A stretch of 64,000 nucleotides of DNA from positions 261,471 to 325,470 of the forward strand of contig NZ_JACEFB010000004.1 of assembly GCF_013694095.1 (NCBI RefSeq), given 5' to 3'. This DNA comes from Thermogemmata fonticola. Its GTDB lineage: Bacteria > Planctomycetota > Planctomycetia > Gemmatales > Gemmataceae. This document shows, piece by piece, positions 1 to 10,067 of this stretch (position 1 is its first letter; the number at the start of each line of letters is the position of its first letter). The notes beneath the pieces are model-generated. The model was not told the DNA's origin, did not search any database, and was given only the letters and a program-made list of their open reading frames with translations. The position numbers and the translations under genes are program-made.

Positions 1-615
1 CAGCCATTCCTTCTCCTTGCCCAGCATCTCATCCCGTTCGATTTCCCGGTAGATGTACTCTTCCGCGTCGCTGCGCAGGAGGATTTCTTCGGGCACGTCC
101 TCCATCGCTTGGCGCAGCTCGGCGAAGCGCCGGCCCCCCTGCCATAGCCCTTGCTCGTTGAAGAACTCGCGGGCCAAGCGCCGCAAGGCATCCGAGCAGC
201 GCGGCGGCATCAGGATCGCCAGTTGCAACTGCTCCCCGTAACGCAGATAAATCTCCGGCTGCGTCACCGGCGCTTTGCGCTTGAGCAGATGCTCCGGTAC
301 TTCCTGCCGCAGCTTCTGGAGTACCGCTTCGATATGCTTGCACGTGCCCAGGGTGTTGACCCGAAAATCGGGACAGGAGCAGTAATTGCTCCCCACTTCC
401 CAGCCGCGGATGATGACTTCGTATTCCCCCTGGCTTGCAGGATTGCGGACCTGGAAGGTGGAAAAGACGCGGTTTTTGCCGCAGTTGCGGATCTCCAGAG
501 ACTCCGCGCTGGCTCGCTGCCGCCGCAACTCGATCTGCTCGTCCCGTAGCATATCCTGTGCCTGGTTCGGTCGGAAGGAGAACGTTGGCGCCGGATCGTC
601 CCGCAGCCTGAACAT
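1..615 (-). CDS. SWIM zinc-finger protein, probable SNF2-family helicase, N-terminal part (cut by window start)
   Basis: The minus-strand frame opens at an ATG at 615 and stays open to base 1, so 205 codons are visible and the C-terminus lies outside the window. Residues around 75-100 contain YCSCPDF, then GTCKHIE, the C-x-C-x(n)-C-x-H pattern of a SWIM zinc finger, which binds DNA or protein. SWIM domains of this kind sit at the N-terminus of bacterial SNF2/Swi2 ATPases; that the helicase domain follows is inference, because it is not in the window. The rest of the visible part is charged and helical-looking. A TATAAT box lies only ten bases upstream of the ATG, so the message may be nearly leaderless. 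Confidence 0.72.
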   Translation of the reverse strand, partial: MFRLRDDPAPTFSFRPNQAQDMLRDEQIELRRQRASAESLEIRNCGKNRVFSTFQVRNPASQGEYEVIIRGWEVGSNYCSCPDFRVNTLGTCKHIEAVLQKLRQEVPEHLLKRKAPVTQPEIYLRYGEQLQLAILMPPRCSDALRRLAREFFNEQGLWQGGRRFAELRQAMEDVPEEILLRSDAEEYIYREIERDEMLGKEKEWL

Positions 616-624
616 TGTGCTGCC

Positions 625-630
625 ATTATA
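625..630 (-). promoter_or_regulatory. TATAAT -10 box for the SWIM/SNF2 gene
   Basis: On the minus strand this hexamer is a perfect TATAAT, ending ten bases before the ATG at 615. The -35 region is weak (TTTTGG with 17-base spacing). Initiation about seven bases downstream would give an untranslated leader of only about three bases. Confidence 0.4.
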
Positions 631-749
631 CCCGCTGCACTCAGGCGCCAAAATCCCGCACAGGACCTGCGCCAGGCATGCCCTTTGCACCCCCGCACCC
701 CAGCTTGCTTCCAAAAGGGAGCCTCTCGCCACTGCTGAGGAGAATCAGT

Positions 750-3644
750 ATGGACCCTTCTCCTGACCGCTTTCCAAGCTCAACAAAGGGAGCTGGGGCA
801 AGTGCGCCCCCTTCGCTCGCGGGTCTGTCCCCGGAGGGTTCAGAAGTGCCGCTTTGGCATGCCCTGACTGCGGCGGAAGTCGCCACTTACTGGCGCACGG
901 ATGTGGAACAGGGGCTGTCGGCGGCGGAGGTGGAGCAGCGGCAGCGGCGCTATGGCCCGAATGAATGGTCGCGACGGCGTCAACGCGGACCGCTGCTGAC
1001 ATTCCTCTTACAGTTTCACCAACCGCTGATTTACATCTTGCTGGCAGCTACGGCGGTGACGCTCTGGCTGGACGAATATCTGGATGCGGCGGTCATTTTC
1101 GGCGTCGTGCTGGTCAATGCCATCGTGGGCTTCATCCAGGAATACCGGGCGACGCGGGCGATTGAGGCGTTGGCCCAGTCGATACCTGAGCTGGCCACCG
1201 TCGTGCGGGAAGGGCGGAAGGAGCGCGTGGCGGCCCGCACGCTGGTGCCGGGGGATGTGGTGCTGCTCCAGAGCGGCGATCGGGTGCCCGCCGACCTGCG
1301 CCTGGTGCGCGTCCGGGAACTGCGGACGGCGGAAGCCGCTTTGACCGGGGAATCCACGCCGGTCGAGAAACAGACCGAGCCGCTGCCTCCGGAAACCTTG
1401 CTGGCGGATCGGAGCAACATGGCTTTCGCCTCCTCGCTGGTCGCCTACGGCCAGGGAGTGGGGATCGTGGTGGCCACGGGGGACGGCACGGAAGTGGGGC
1501 GGATCGCCGCCGCGGTGGCCGAAGCCGAGGAGATCGCCACCCCCTTGACTCGCCGGATCGCGCATTTCAGCCGAGTGCTGCTCGTGGTGATTCTGAGCCT
1601 GGCTGCCGTCAATTTCCTGGTGGGGGTCCTGCGCGGGCTGGCAGCGGGGGAGATGTTTCTGGCCTCGGTGGCCCTGGCCGTGGCGGCCATTCCAGAAGGG
1701 CTGCCCGCCGCTGTGACCATCATGCTGGCGATTGGGGTTTCCCGCATGGCGGCCCGCCGCGCCGTCATCCGCAAGCTGCCCGCGGTGGAAACCCTGGGGA
1801 GCACGACCGTCATCTGTTCGGACAAAACCGGCACCCTGACCCAAAACCAGATGACGGTGACCCGCTTGCTGGCCGGAGGAGAGTGCTTTGCCGTCAGCGG
1901 CGCTGGTTACGAACCGAAGGGGGAAATCCATTACCTCGGAGAGATTGGCTTGCTGGAGGAGCACAATCAAGCGCTGGGGGCACAGCCGCTGTCCATCGAA
2001 GACTGGCACGGACGAGTGGCTTTGCTGGAATGCTTGCGTGCCGGCATGCTCTGCAATGATGCCGTCCTGGTCGAAGAGGCGGGCCGCTACGACATCCACG
2101 GAGACCCCACGGAAGGGGCGCTCATCGTCGCCGCTCGCAAAGCCGGCCTGGACCCCCATGTGCTCCAGGAGGAGCTGCCGCGCCTCGATGTGCTCCCCTT
2201 CGAATCGGAGCGGCAGTACATGGCGACGTTGCACGACACCGGTCCGGATCGGCATCGCCTCATCTACGTCAAAGGTTCCCTGGAGCGGATTTTGGCGCAA
2301 TGTCAGGACCGGTGGGATCGGTATGGCCACGTTCAGCCGCTGGGGCCGGAGGCGCGGGAGGCGATCTTGGCCCAGGCCGCCGCCTGGAGTGCGGAAGGCT
2401 TGCGCATCCTCGCCGTGGCACGCAAGCTGGCGCCGCCGGAAAAGGCCCTCCTCCAACATGAGGACGTGCAGCAGGAGCTGACCTTCCTGGGCCTGTTCGC
2501 CATGATCGATCCGCCGCGGCCCGAAGCGATCGAGGCCGTCCGCCTGGCGCAGCAAGCGGGGATCGCGGTCAAGATGATCACGGGGGATCACACCCTGACG
2601 GCCTCCGCCATCGCGGAACAACTCGGCCTCCACGGAGCGCGCGAGGCGGCGACAGGGCGGCTGCGGGCCGTCAGCGGCCTGGAATTGGCCCAAACCTCCG
2701 ATGCGGACCTGCCGGCCCTGGCGGAGGAAGTAGCGGTGTTTGCCCGCACCGCGCCGGACCAAAAGCTCCGCCTCGTGCGCGCCTTGCAAAGCCGCGGCCA
2801 TATCGTGGCCATGACCGGCGATGGCGTCAACGATGCCCCGGCCCTCAAACAGGCCGACATCGGCATCGCTATGGGCCTGTCGGGAACCGACGCCGCCCGC
2901 GAAGCCGCCGACATGGTCCTGACCGATGACAACTTCGCCACAATCGAAGCCGCCATCGAGGAAGGCCGCGGAGTCTTCGACAACCTGGTCAAATTCGTCG
3001 TCTGGACCCTGCCCACCAACTTCGGCGAGGGACTGGTTCTGATGGCCGCCATCCTCGTCGGTTCCTCCCTGCCGGTGCTGCCCATCCAGGTGCTCTGGAT
3101 CAACATGTCCACCGCCTTGCTCCTGGGATTGATGCTGGTGTTTGAACCGAAGGAACCGAACATCATGCGCCGCCCCCCGCGCCACCCCCATGCCCCGCTG
3201 CTGAATTACCCCCTGATCATACGGACAGCTTTCGTCAGCCTGCTGATTTTGCTGGGAGCTTACGGCCTCTACGAGTGGCTGCTCCTGGTGCGGGAGGCGC
3301 CCATCGAGGTGGCCCGCGCCGCTGCCGTCAACGCCATCGTCTTCGTCGAGCTGTTCTACCTGTTCAATTGCCGCTGCCTGACCCATTCCATGTTCTACAT
3401 CGGCTGGTGGAGCAATCCGTGGGTCTGGTTCGGTGCCGCCGCGATGACCTTCTGCCAGGTCCTGCTGACTCACCTGCCGCCCCTGAGCACCCTTTTCCAC
3501 CTGGGGCCTCTCCCCGCCGACGTATGGGCGGCCATCCTGGCCTACGGACTGGTGGTCTATGGCATCATCGAGATGGAAAAAGCTTTCGTCGGTCCTCTCC
3601 TCTTCGGTCCAGTCTGGACCCCTGTTCCACCCCATCGCCCCTGA
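750..3644 (+). CDS. Cation-transporting P-type ATPase (P2 family, calcium or Na/K type)
   Basis: Membrane ATPase of 964 residues that pumps a cation across the cytoplasmic membrane through an aspartyl-phosphate intermediate. The phosphorylation motif DKTGTLTQNQ has its Asp at about residue 358; LTGESTPVEK is the actuator-domain TGE motif; PEGLP in the fourth membrane helix and MTGDGVNDAPALK in the hinge are also present. The N-terminal WHALTAAEV segment and six C-terminal hydrophobic helices match P2-type pumps of the PacL/SERCA group; the exact ion cannot be read safely. I chose the ATG at 750, preceded by GAGGAGAA; the frame is open back to 615 but without family similarity. The gene stands alone, divergent from the SWIM gene. 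Confidence 0.9.
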   Translation: MDPSPDRFPSSTKGAGASAPPSLAGLSPEGSEVPLWHALTAAEVATYWRTDVEQGLSAAEVEQRQRRYGPNEWSRRRQRGPLLTFLLQFHQPLIYILLAATAVTLWLDEYLDAAVIFGVVLVNAIVGFIQEYRATRAIEALAQSIPELATVVREGRKERVAARTLVPGDVVLLQSGDRVPADLRLVRVRELRTAEAALTGESTPVEKQTEPLPPETLLADRSNMAFASSLVAYGQGVGIVVATGDGTEVGRIAAAVAEAEEIATPLTRRIAHFSRVLLVVILSLAAVNFLVGVLRGLAAGEMFLASVALAVAAIPEGLPAAVTIMLAIGVSRMAARRAVIRKLPAVETLGSTTVICSDKTGTLTQNQMTVTRLLAGGECFAVSGAGYEPKGEIHYLGEIGLLEEHNQALGAQPLSIEDWHGRVALLECLRAGMLCNDAVLVEEAGRYDIHGDPTEGALIVAARKAGLDPHVLQEELPRLDVLPFESERQYMATLHDTGPDRHRLIYVKGSLERILAQCQDRWDRYGHVQPLGPEAREAILAQAAAWSAEGLRILAVARKLAPPEKALLQHEDVQQELTFLGLFAMIDPPRPEAIEAVRLAQQAGIAVKMITGDHTLTASAIAEQLGLHGAREAATGRLRAVSGLELAQTSDADLPALAEEVAVFARTAPDQKLRLVRALQSRGHIVAMTGDGVNDAPALKQADIGIAMGLSGTDAAREAADMVLTDDNFATIEAAIEEGRGVFDNLVKFVVWTLPTNFGEGLVLMAAILVGSSLPVLPIQVLWINMSTALLLGLMLVFEPKEPNIMRRPPRHPHAPLLNYPLIIRTAFVSLLILLGAYGLYEWLLLVREAPIEVARAAAVNAIVFVELFYLFNCRCLTHSMFYIGWWSNPWVWFGAAAMTFCQVLLTHLPPLSTLFHLGPLPADVWAAILAYGLVVYGIIEMEKAFVGPLLFGPVWTPVPPHRP

Positions 3645-4033
3645 TTCCCGCTTGGCCTTTGGCCTCCTTCCCGCTTGGCTGACTCCATCACCCCTATGGC
3701 AGACTCCCCGCAGAGCAGTTCCTACGATAAATCTGCGAACCGTCACCAGATCACGGGCGTAAGAGGAAAAGGACGCTGGCAGGGAAGCGGAGGAACCGGG
3801 GAGCTTGCCGGAGCTGCGCAGCCTGCCGGTTCCTGGTGTGCTTCACGCTGGCAGGGGCGAGGCGGGCTGGGACCGCTGGCGTGCCGGTTCACCCAGGGGT
3901 CTAGTAAGAGGAGCCGCCAGGGGAATCAATCCACAAGCCCCCACCGGCGCCCCGACCCGGATGGCTCGAATGGCACCCCGCTCGGCCAGCCCGCGCAGAG
4001 GAGAAGCCCCCAAGACGGGGTGAGGGGAACACT
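3645..4033. other. Intergenic stretch, no gene seen
   Basis: About 390 bases between the cation ATPase and the ABC transporter genes. Short frames here have no ribosome site and no recognisable sequence. It probably holds the promoter of the ABC cluster, but I see no clear -35/-10 pair. Confidence 0.4.
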
Positions 4034-4954
4034 ATGGCGGATGTCGTCGTCGAAACCCGCAGCCTGACCAAGGTCTATCGGGACTTCTGGGGGCGGAAGA
4101 AGAAGACGGCCCTCAACGCCCTGGACCTAAAAATCTACCGGGGCGAAATTTTCGGCCTGCTCGGCCCCAACGGTTCCGGCAAAACCACGACCATCAAGCT
4201 GCTCCTGGGGCTACTCTTCCCGACGAGCGGCGATGCCTTCGTCTTCGGCGAACCGGCGGCCAAGGTAGAGAAGAACGAGCGAATCGGCTACCTGCCGGAG
4301 GAATCGTACCTGTATCGCTTCCTCAATGCCGAGGAGACGCTCGACTTCTACGGGCGGCTCTTCCATCTCGATCCGGAGGTGCGGCGTAAGCGGGCCGCGG
4401 AGCTGATCGAAATCGTCGGCTTGTCCGCCGATAAGAAGCGGATTCTCAAGGAGTATTCCAAGGGCATGCGGCAGCGGATCGGCCTGGCGCAGGCGCTGAT
4501 CAACGACCCGGAGCTGATCATTCTGGACGAGCCGACGAGCGGCCTGGACCCGATCGGCACGCGCTGGATGAAGGACCTGATCCTAGACCTCAAGAAGAAG
4601 GGGAAGACGGTGCTGATGTGTTCGCACCGGCTCGATGATGTGCAGGACGTGTGCGACCGGATCGCCATCCTCTACAACGGAGACCTGCAAGAGGTGGGGG
4701 AGGTGTCCCGCCTGCTGGCCGATGCCGCCCGCCTGGAAGTCCGCGCCCGTAATGTCAAGGAGACGCCCCAGTTGAAGGCGGACCTGGAGGAAGTCTTCCG
4801 CAAGCACGGCGGCACCCTCGAATCGGTCGGCCACCCAACCACCACCCTCGAAGACCTGTTCTTGCGGATCGTCGAGGAATCCAAGGCCCGGCCCGGCCGA
4901 CGCTATCTGCCGCCGGTGGAAAATGGAACTTCCGGCAACGGAAGCGGGAACTGA
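4034..4954 (+). CDS. ABC transporter ATP-binding protein
   Basis: A 306-residue ATPase subunit. Walker [10 protein letters not shown] lies at about residues 44-52, the signature YSKGMRQR at about 148, Walker [14 protein letters not shown] after it, and the H-loop SHRLDDV follows. The domain order and the C-terminal extension are typical of ABC-2 type exporters (CcmA/NatA-like). The extension after about residue 230 is probably a regulatory arm. GAGGGGAAC before the ATG is an acceptable ribosome site. The next two genes follow in the same direction and encode membrane proteins, so the three likely form one transport or envelope complex. Substrate unknown. Confidence 0.9.
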   Translation: MADVVVETRSLTKVYRDFWGRKKKTALNALDLKIYRGEIFGLLGPNGSGKTTTIKLLLGLLFPTSGDAFVFGEPAAKVEKNERIGYLPEESYLYRFLNAEETLDFYGRLFHLDPEVRRKRAAELIEIVGLSADKKRILKEYSKGMRQRIGLAQALINDPELIILDEPTSGLDPIGTRWMKDLILDLKKKGKTVLMCSHRLDDVQDVCDRIAILYNGDLQEVGEVSRLLADAARLEVRARNVKETPQLKADLEEVFRKHGGTLESVGHPTTTLEDLFLRIVEESKARPGRRYLPPVENGTSGNGSGN

Positions 4955-5044
4955 GGCGAACGCTCCCAGGCGGAAAGCGGTGCGGCTGGCTGCGGCCGGT
5001 GCGGAAGGCTCCCGGATGATACCGGGCTGCGCATTCAACCTGGG

Positions 5045-7399
5045 ATGGAGAGGAACCTGGAGGCTATGGCTGCCGTGACACTCCCCCCGCTGTGGGGCAT
5101 CCTGCAACTGGACAAAGGGGAACCCTACGGCTACGCCCAGATTCCCGGCATGATCCAATCCTGGATCCAGGACGCCGGCGGTTTCGCCATTGCGGGTCTG
5201 ATTCTCTATTTGCTCTACGCCCTGACGGTGCCGACGGACAAATCGCAATCGGAGCGTCTGCGCGTGCCGGTGAGCCGCTGGATGCTGTTCATGTTTGCCC
5301 TGGCCCTGATCGGCTATGCGGTGGTCGGAGCGCTGCTGGTGTTGCAATGGCGCGGCACGGTGAGCTTGTTCGGCCAGCCGATCGCCCCGCCGCCCCTGCC
5401 GGTGCCGGAACCCGGCGTCCCCTTCGTCCTGCCGCCGCCGACGGTGCACACGGACTGGCAGTCGCTGTTCCTCACCTTCGCGGGTCTATTCGCCCTGTTG
5501 GGGATCGGTGAGCCGTTCGCGCGGGACCTGCTCAAAATCCTCCGCAAAAACTTCTCGCTGGGTCTGGCGCCGCTGGTGCGCTTTGGCCGGGCGGTCCGCA
5601 CCTGGAGCACCAGCCTGTTGACAACCCGCCAATCCTGGTGGCTGGCGGTGGGTTTGGGCCTGTATCTGCTGGCGGGGGCCGGTTTGTATGCCGCAGAGGC
5701 CAGCCGCCTGTTCGCCATCTGGCTGGGGTGGCTCCTGGTGGCGCTCGGTGTGCTCGTGGGAGCGCTGTTGGTGCTGCTCCTGTTTGAAGCGGAAGGACCG
5801 ATCTGGGCCGTGGCCAAGCTCAGCTTCAAGGAAGCTCTCAGCAGCCAAATGCTCTGGATTTTCCTCCTGGTGCTAGCGCCCTATGCCTTCCGCAACATCT
5901 GGATGGCCAATATCAAGCCGTCGGATGAAATCCGGGCCTTGATCGACGTGACCAACATCGTGCTGGCGGTGCTGCTCCTGGTGCCCGCGGTGCTGCTGGC
6001 CTCGTTCTACGGCCTGCCCAACGACATCAAAAACCTCAACATCTACACGACGGCGTCCAAACCGATCGAACGGTTCGAGCTGGTCCTGGGGCGGTTCGTG
6101 GGGTACGTGGCCCTGATGACCCTGGTGCTGCTGGGCCTGGCGGGGGCGAACCTGGTGCTGATCGAGAACACGAATGTGTCGGAGCGCGCCCGGCAGGAGA
6201 CGTACAAGGCCCGCGTGCCGGTCCGAGGCAAGCTGGAGTTCGGTAGCCTGGAAGCGCAATACCGGCGGGAGAAGCGGGAGTTCACCGGCGAGAATGTGGG
6301 GCGGGAGTTTGACTACCGCCGCTACATCGCGGGGCATCCCTATTCGGCCCAGCGGGCGATCTGGCACTTTGAGCGCCTGCCGGCCTCACTGGCCCGCGTG
6401 CCCGGCGATCGCGTCCCGGTGGAGTTCACCTTCGACATCTACCGCATGACCAAAGGGGAGCAGAACCGGGGGGTCAGCGTCAACTTCCGCTTCGTCACCC
6501 ATCAGGCCCTGCAACGCCCGCCGCGGCCCAATGAAGGCGGCGAGTGGCACTGGCGCGACGAACAGCGGGAGCAGGAGTACCAGAAGGCGGTGGAGCAACT
6601 GCGGGCACGCGGCATCAATCCCGACGGAGCGGTGCCGGGCAGCAAAGCCTGGGAGGAAGTCAACAAACTGGCCGAGCAATTCGGCTTCTTCGAGATTCGC
6701 GGCAAGGAAGTCTTTGACTTTACCGTCATGGGGGTGGAAATCCCGGCGGGTCTGATCCGCAATGCCCTGCAAGGGGAACCGCCCCGCATCAAAGGGAAGG
6801 ACGGCCAGGAACGCCCCGCCCCCCGCCTCAGCGTCTATGTCAAATGCGAAAGCCCTGGCCAAATGCTCGGCATGGCCGAACCCGACCTCTACCTTTTGGA
6901 ATACGAACAACCCTTCGCCTGGAACTATCTCAAGAGCATGGTCGGCTACTGGTGCTGGCTGTGCATTGTCATCGGGATCGCCGTGGCCTGCGGTACCTAT
7001 CTGAGCAGCGTGCTCAGCCTGCTGGCGACGGCTGTCATCTTCATCTTCGGCTTCTTCCCGGAACATCTGGCGGATGTGGCCTACAACCGCAACATCGGCG
7101 GCGGACCGATCGAAAGCATGGCCCGCCTGATCCGGGCCGAGCAGCCCACCACCCCGCTGAGCGAATCGGTGGCCTCCCGTGCCGTGACGCTCTTCGACCG
7201 CTTCAGCGCTTGGGTCTTCCGCCGCATCCAGAACGTCATTCCCGATATGGAGTCGTTCAACTGGAGCCACTTCGTGGCGGAAGGATTCAATGTTAACACC
7301 GAATATCTGGTGGTGAACCTGCTGACGACATTCGGTTATCTCCTGCCGTGGGGGATATTGGCGTATTATCTGATCAAGACCCGTGAGGTAGCCGCCTAG
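5045..7399 (+). CDS. Large ABC-2 type membrane protein (permease partner)
   Basis: A 784-residue protein with many hydrophobic segments: one near residue 50, several between 85 and 260, a pair at about 270-330, one near 350, and another cluster from about 640 to the C-terminus. Between about 390 and 630 lies a hydrophilic, probably extracytoplasmic domain rich in charged residues. It lies 90 bases after the ABC ATPase gene, so it is most plausibly its membrane partner; I do not recognise a named family beyond ABC-2-like architecture. The start could also be the ATG at 5066 (MAAVTLPP), which has GGAGAGG about twelve bases upstream; neither start has an ideal ribosome site. Confidence 0.75.
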   Translation: MERNLEAMAAVTLPPLWGILQLDKGEPYGYAQIPGMIQSWIQDAGGFAIAGLILYLLYALTVPTDKSQSERLRVPVSRWMLFMFALALIGYAVVGALLVLQWRGTVSLFGQPIAPPPLPVPEPGVPFVLPPPTVHTDWQSLFLTFAGLFALLGIGEPFARDLLKILRKNFSLGLAPLVRFGRAVRTWSTSLLTTRQSWWLAVGLGLYLLAGAGLYAAEASRLFAIWLGWLLVALGVLVGALLVLLLFEAEGPIWAVAKLSFKEALSSQMLWIFLLVLAPYAFRNIWMANIKPSDEIRALIDVTNIVLAVLLLVPAVLLASFYGLPNDIKNLNIYTTASKPIERFELVLGRFVGYVALMTLVLLGLAGANLVLIENTNVSERARQETYKARVPVRGKLEFGSLEAQYRREKREFTGENVGREFDYRRYIAGHPYSAQRAIWHFERLPASLARVPGDRVPVEFTFDIYRMTKGEQNRGVSVNFRFVTHQALQRPPRPNEGGEWHWRDEQREQEYQKAVEQLRARGINPDGAVPGSKAWEEVNKLAEQFGFFEIRGKEVFDFTVMGVEIPAGLIRNALQGEPPRIKGKDGQERPAPRLSVYVKCESPGQMLGMAEPDLYLLEYEQPFAWNYLKSMVGYWCWLCIVIGIAVACGTYLSSVLSLLATAVIFIFGFFPEHLADVAYNRNIGGGPIESMARLIRAEQPTTPLSESVASRAVTLFDRFSAWVFRRIQNVIPDMESFNWSHFVAEGFNVNTEYLVVNLLTTFGYLLPWGILAYYLIKTREVAA

Positions 7400-7549
7400 G
7401 GCTGCTTGGGCTGCTAGGGGCTGCCGCGGGTCGCGGAGGGCCATTGGGAGCGGACGAGCCGCTGAGGGCGGCCAAACCGCGGGGGGGCGAGCCAGTCGTT
7501 GGGGCGGGCCGCAGTCCCCGCATCCCGCCCAGCGGAGGAGAGAGCAGCG

Positions 7550-9820
7550 ATGAATCCACTCCAGCAAGCCGCAGTGCGCCGCAAAATTTTTTACTTCGCC
7601 GCCATCGTGGTGCTGTTTACCCTCAGCATGGTCTGGCGCGGGGTGATCGCTGTGCCGCTGAGCGATCTGAGCCGCCCGGCGAAGCACCGCCTGCAACAGG
7701 CCGCCAACTGGCTGGCCAGCCGCACCATCCTGAACCAATCGTACCAACTGGACCTGCGGGAACTGGAGCAAGGAGAGCCGGAACTGGCGGGCGAAAGCCT
7801 GCGCCTGGCGCTGACCGGCAGCCGGGGCTTCGCTGTGGCCTATCTCTGGCACTCGGCCATCGAGGCCCAGAAACGCAACGACTTCCACAAACTGGAAACC
7901 CGCGTCCAGCAGGTAACCCGCTTGCAACCCCGCTTCATCACCCCCTGGTTGTTCCAGGGCTGGAACATCTCTTACAACGTGTCGGTGGAGATGCACGGCA
8001 GCGGGGACATGTACTTCTACATTGCCCGCGGCATCGAGCTGCTCGCCGAAGGCGAACGGCGCAACACCCACACGGTACGCGATCCCGTGGCGGGAGAACG
8101 CAAGCTCGGCTCGCCGGACATCCGCTTCTGGCTCGCCTTTACCTATCAGAACAAGTTCGGCGTGTCGGACCAGGTGGAAGTGCTCCGCTGCCTGTTCCAG
8201 TTGTCCTGCATTCCTCCCGGCGAGCGGAACCCGCAACTGTTCATCGATCCGCGGACGGGCGGTGTGGACCTGGCCCGCTTCGAAGCCTTCTGCCGCAAGT
8301 ACCCCCACCTGGTCCGCCGCCTGCGGGGAGAAGACCGGCGAGTCGCTGCCGCTGATGAACGCACGCGCCAGCGCGTCGAGGAAGCCCTCAAATGCCCCCG
8401 CCCTGAAGACATCATCCAATTCCTGCGCGACAACCAGGACGTGCCCAGCCGCTACAAAAACGCCAACGACCTGCACGACCCGGACAAGCAGTTTCCCGTT
8501 CTGCCGCCGCGCTTCAGTGAAGAGTATCCCCATCCTGGTCTCATTCTCGGCGATGACTTTTCCGCCTATCAGGCCGCCCGCGCCTGGTATGCCTACTCCT
8601 GCCTGCCGCTGCCGCCGCAGCCGGTCGATGAAGAAGGCAATCCCCTGCCCTGGCGCACGCCCACGCCGGAAGAGTACAACCAATTGCTCTACCGCGTGCC
8701 GCGCGCCCCGATGCTCATCATCTTCCGCCAGTATGATCCCCGTTGCCAAAGCTACCAGGGGGAAATGGAACAGAAAGAGGGTTGGTTCGACAACGAAGGC
8801 TGGCGGATCGATGATCCCCGCGATGATCCGAGCCTCTGGTGGTTCCCCGACGCGGATCGGCGGCCGGTGATCGTGGGCACCGAGCGGGACTGGTCTTTGG
8901 AAGCCTGGCGGAAAGCCGCCGAGATGTGGCGCAAGCACGGTTACGATTACGGTCTGGAAGTGTCGCCGGAACGCCTGGAGCGCTACCGCCGCTTGGCCGA
9001 AAAGCTGCCCCCTGGCTTGAACCTCTTCGACATTCCCCAGGACTGGCGGAACCGCCCGGAGTTCCTCGCCCGCGCCGCCCTCACTTACTACGAGCAAAAC
9101 CGCGCGGTCACCAACTTCCCCTACTTCTTGGCTCAAGCCGAGGCCGAGGCCCAGCGCGAAACCATGCTCGCCCGCAAAACCCTCTGGCAAGCGGAACAGG
9201 CCCGCAAACTCGGCCGCAAGGAACAAGCCATCCGCCTCTACGAACAGGGCCTGCTCGCCTGGCGCAACGTGCTCCTCAACAACCCCCGCTTCCACCGCTC
9301 GGAAACCTCCGAACGCACAGAAGAGGAGACCTACGAATATGAGCTGTCCTACCTGCGCCTGATCGTGGCGGATGATGAACGGGTGCGGGAAAAGGCCAAT
9401 CAGGTGGTCGCGCCGGCGCGGGCCATCGTGCCGTTCCTCAGCCTGCCGTTCCCGCAAACCCACCGCCAGTCCCAGCTCAACGCCAATGAGACGGTGGAAC
9501 GTTTGCGCCCGCTGGTGCCCTTCCTGCCGCCGCCGTATCCTCATGCTGCCAGCGACGACCCGCCGGCTTCCACCCCGCAGTGGCGCTCCGAAGCCCGCGA
9601 AGAGATCAAATGGTACGTCGCCGAGAACTTCTTCTCCCCCTTCGCCGGGCCGATCGATCCGAATGATCCGGCCAAGACGCCGTGGGTCCGGGACAGCATC
9701 AAAGAGTCCGTGCGGGTCAACTTTGGCATCCAGCGCGCCCGCAATCGAGGAACAGCCAGCGCTCCTTCGAGCGGAGAAAATCCCGCCCCGGCTGTGTCCG
9801 CTTCCGGCAGCAATCCGTAG
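7550..9820 (+). CDS. Membrane-anchored protein of unknown function in ABC cluster
   Basis: A 756-residue protein with one N-terminal membrane helix (about residues 13-32, FYFAAIVVLFTLSMVW) followed by a long soluble region, so it is probably anchored with the bulk outside the cytoplasm. The segment around residues 555-590, with AIRLYEQGLLAWRNVL, looks like a tetratricopeptide-type helix pair. The start at 7550 is chosen because GGAGGAGAG precedes it; the frame extends upstream without similarity. It follows the large membrane protein by 150 bases on the same strand, so it is probably a third component of the same system. No catalytic motif seen; family not recognised. Confidence 0.7.
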   Translation: MNPLQQAAVRRKIFYFAAIVVLFTLSMVWRGVIAVPLSDLSRPAKHRLQQAANWLASRTILNQSYQLDLRELEQGEPELAGESLRLALTGSRGFAVAYLWHSAIEAQKRNDFHKLETRVQQVTRLQPRFITPWLFQGWNISYNVSVEMHGSGDMYFYIARGIELLAEGERRNTHTVRDPVAGERKLGSPDIRFWLAFTYQNKFGVSDQVEVLRCLFQLSCIPPGERNPQLFIDPRTGGVDLARFEAFCRKYPHLVRRLRGEDRRVAAADERTRQRVEEALKCPRPEDIIQFLRDNQDVPSRYKNANDLHDPDKQFPVLPPRFSEEYPHPGLILGDDFSAYQAARAWYAYSCLPLPPQPVDEEGNPLPWRTPTPEEYNQLLYRVPRAPMLIIFRQYDPRCQSYQGEMEQKEGWFDNEGWRIDDPRDDPSLWWFPDADRRPVIVGTERDWSLEAWRKAAEMWRKHGYDYGLEVSPERLERYRRLAEKLPPGLNLFDIPQDWRNRPEFLARAALTYYEQNRAVTNFPYFLAQAEAEAQRETMLARKTLWQAEQARKLGRKEQAIRLYEQGLLAWRNVLLNNPRFHRSETSERTEEETYEYELSYLRLIVADDERVREKANQVVAPARAIVPFLSLPFPQTHRQSQLNANETVERLRPLVPFLPPPYPHAASDDPPASTPQWRSEAREEIKWYVAENFFSPFAGPIDPNDPAKTPWVRDSIKESVRVNFGIQRARNRGTASAPSSGENPAPAVSASGSNP

Positions 9821-10067
9821 GGAATTCCCTTAAGGTGGAGGCCAGCGAAAGCGAAGCGGCAGACCGCGGGTCCCCGGCCTGTCTCCTGGTCCGGCCTCCC
9901 CAGGTTCGGTCCGTAGCGCAGGAGGCAGCGGAAAAAGCGGGACGGCGCGAACAGGAAACCCGACCCAAGGCCCAAGCGGCGAATGCCCCGCGGAAGGAAT
10001 AAAACCAGAGCGGAGGGAACGGGGACAAAGCCTAGCCCTTCGCGCGGCAGTAGAGGAGAGCAATTCC

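Noticed and set aside
1008..3746. Very long minus-strand open frame opposite the cation ATPase
   Set aside because: It mirrors the codon structure of the real plus-strand gene, is rich in Gln, His, Arg and Gly, and has no family features; GC-rich antisense frames are commonly open.
6386..9544. Minus-strand frame of more than 1000 codons opposite the ABC-cluster membrane proteins
   Set aside because: Antisense shadow spanning two real genes and their gap, with no recognisable domains.
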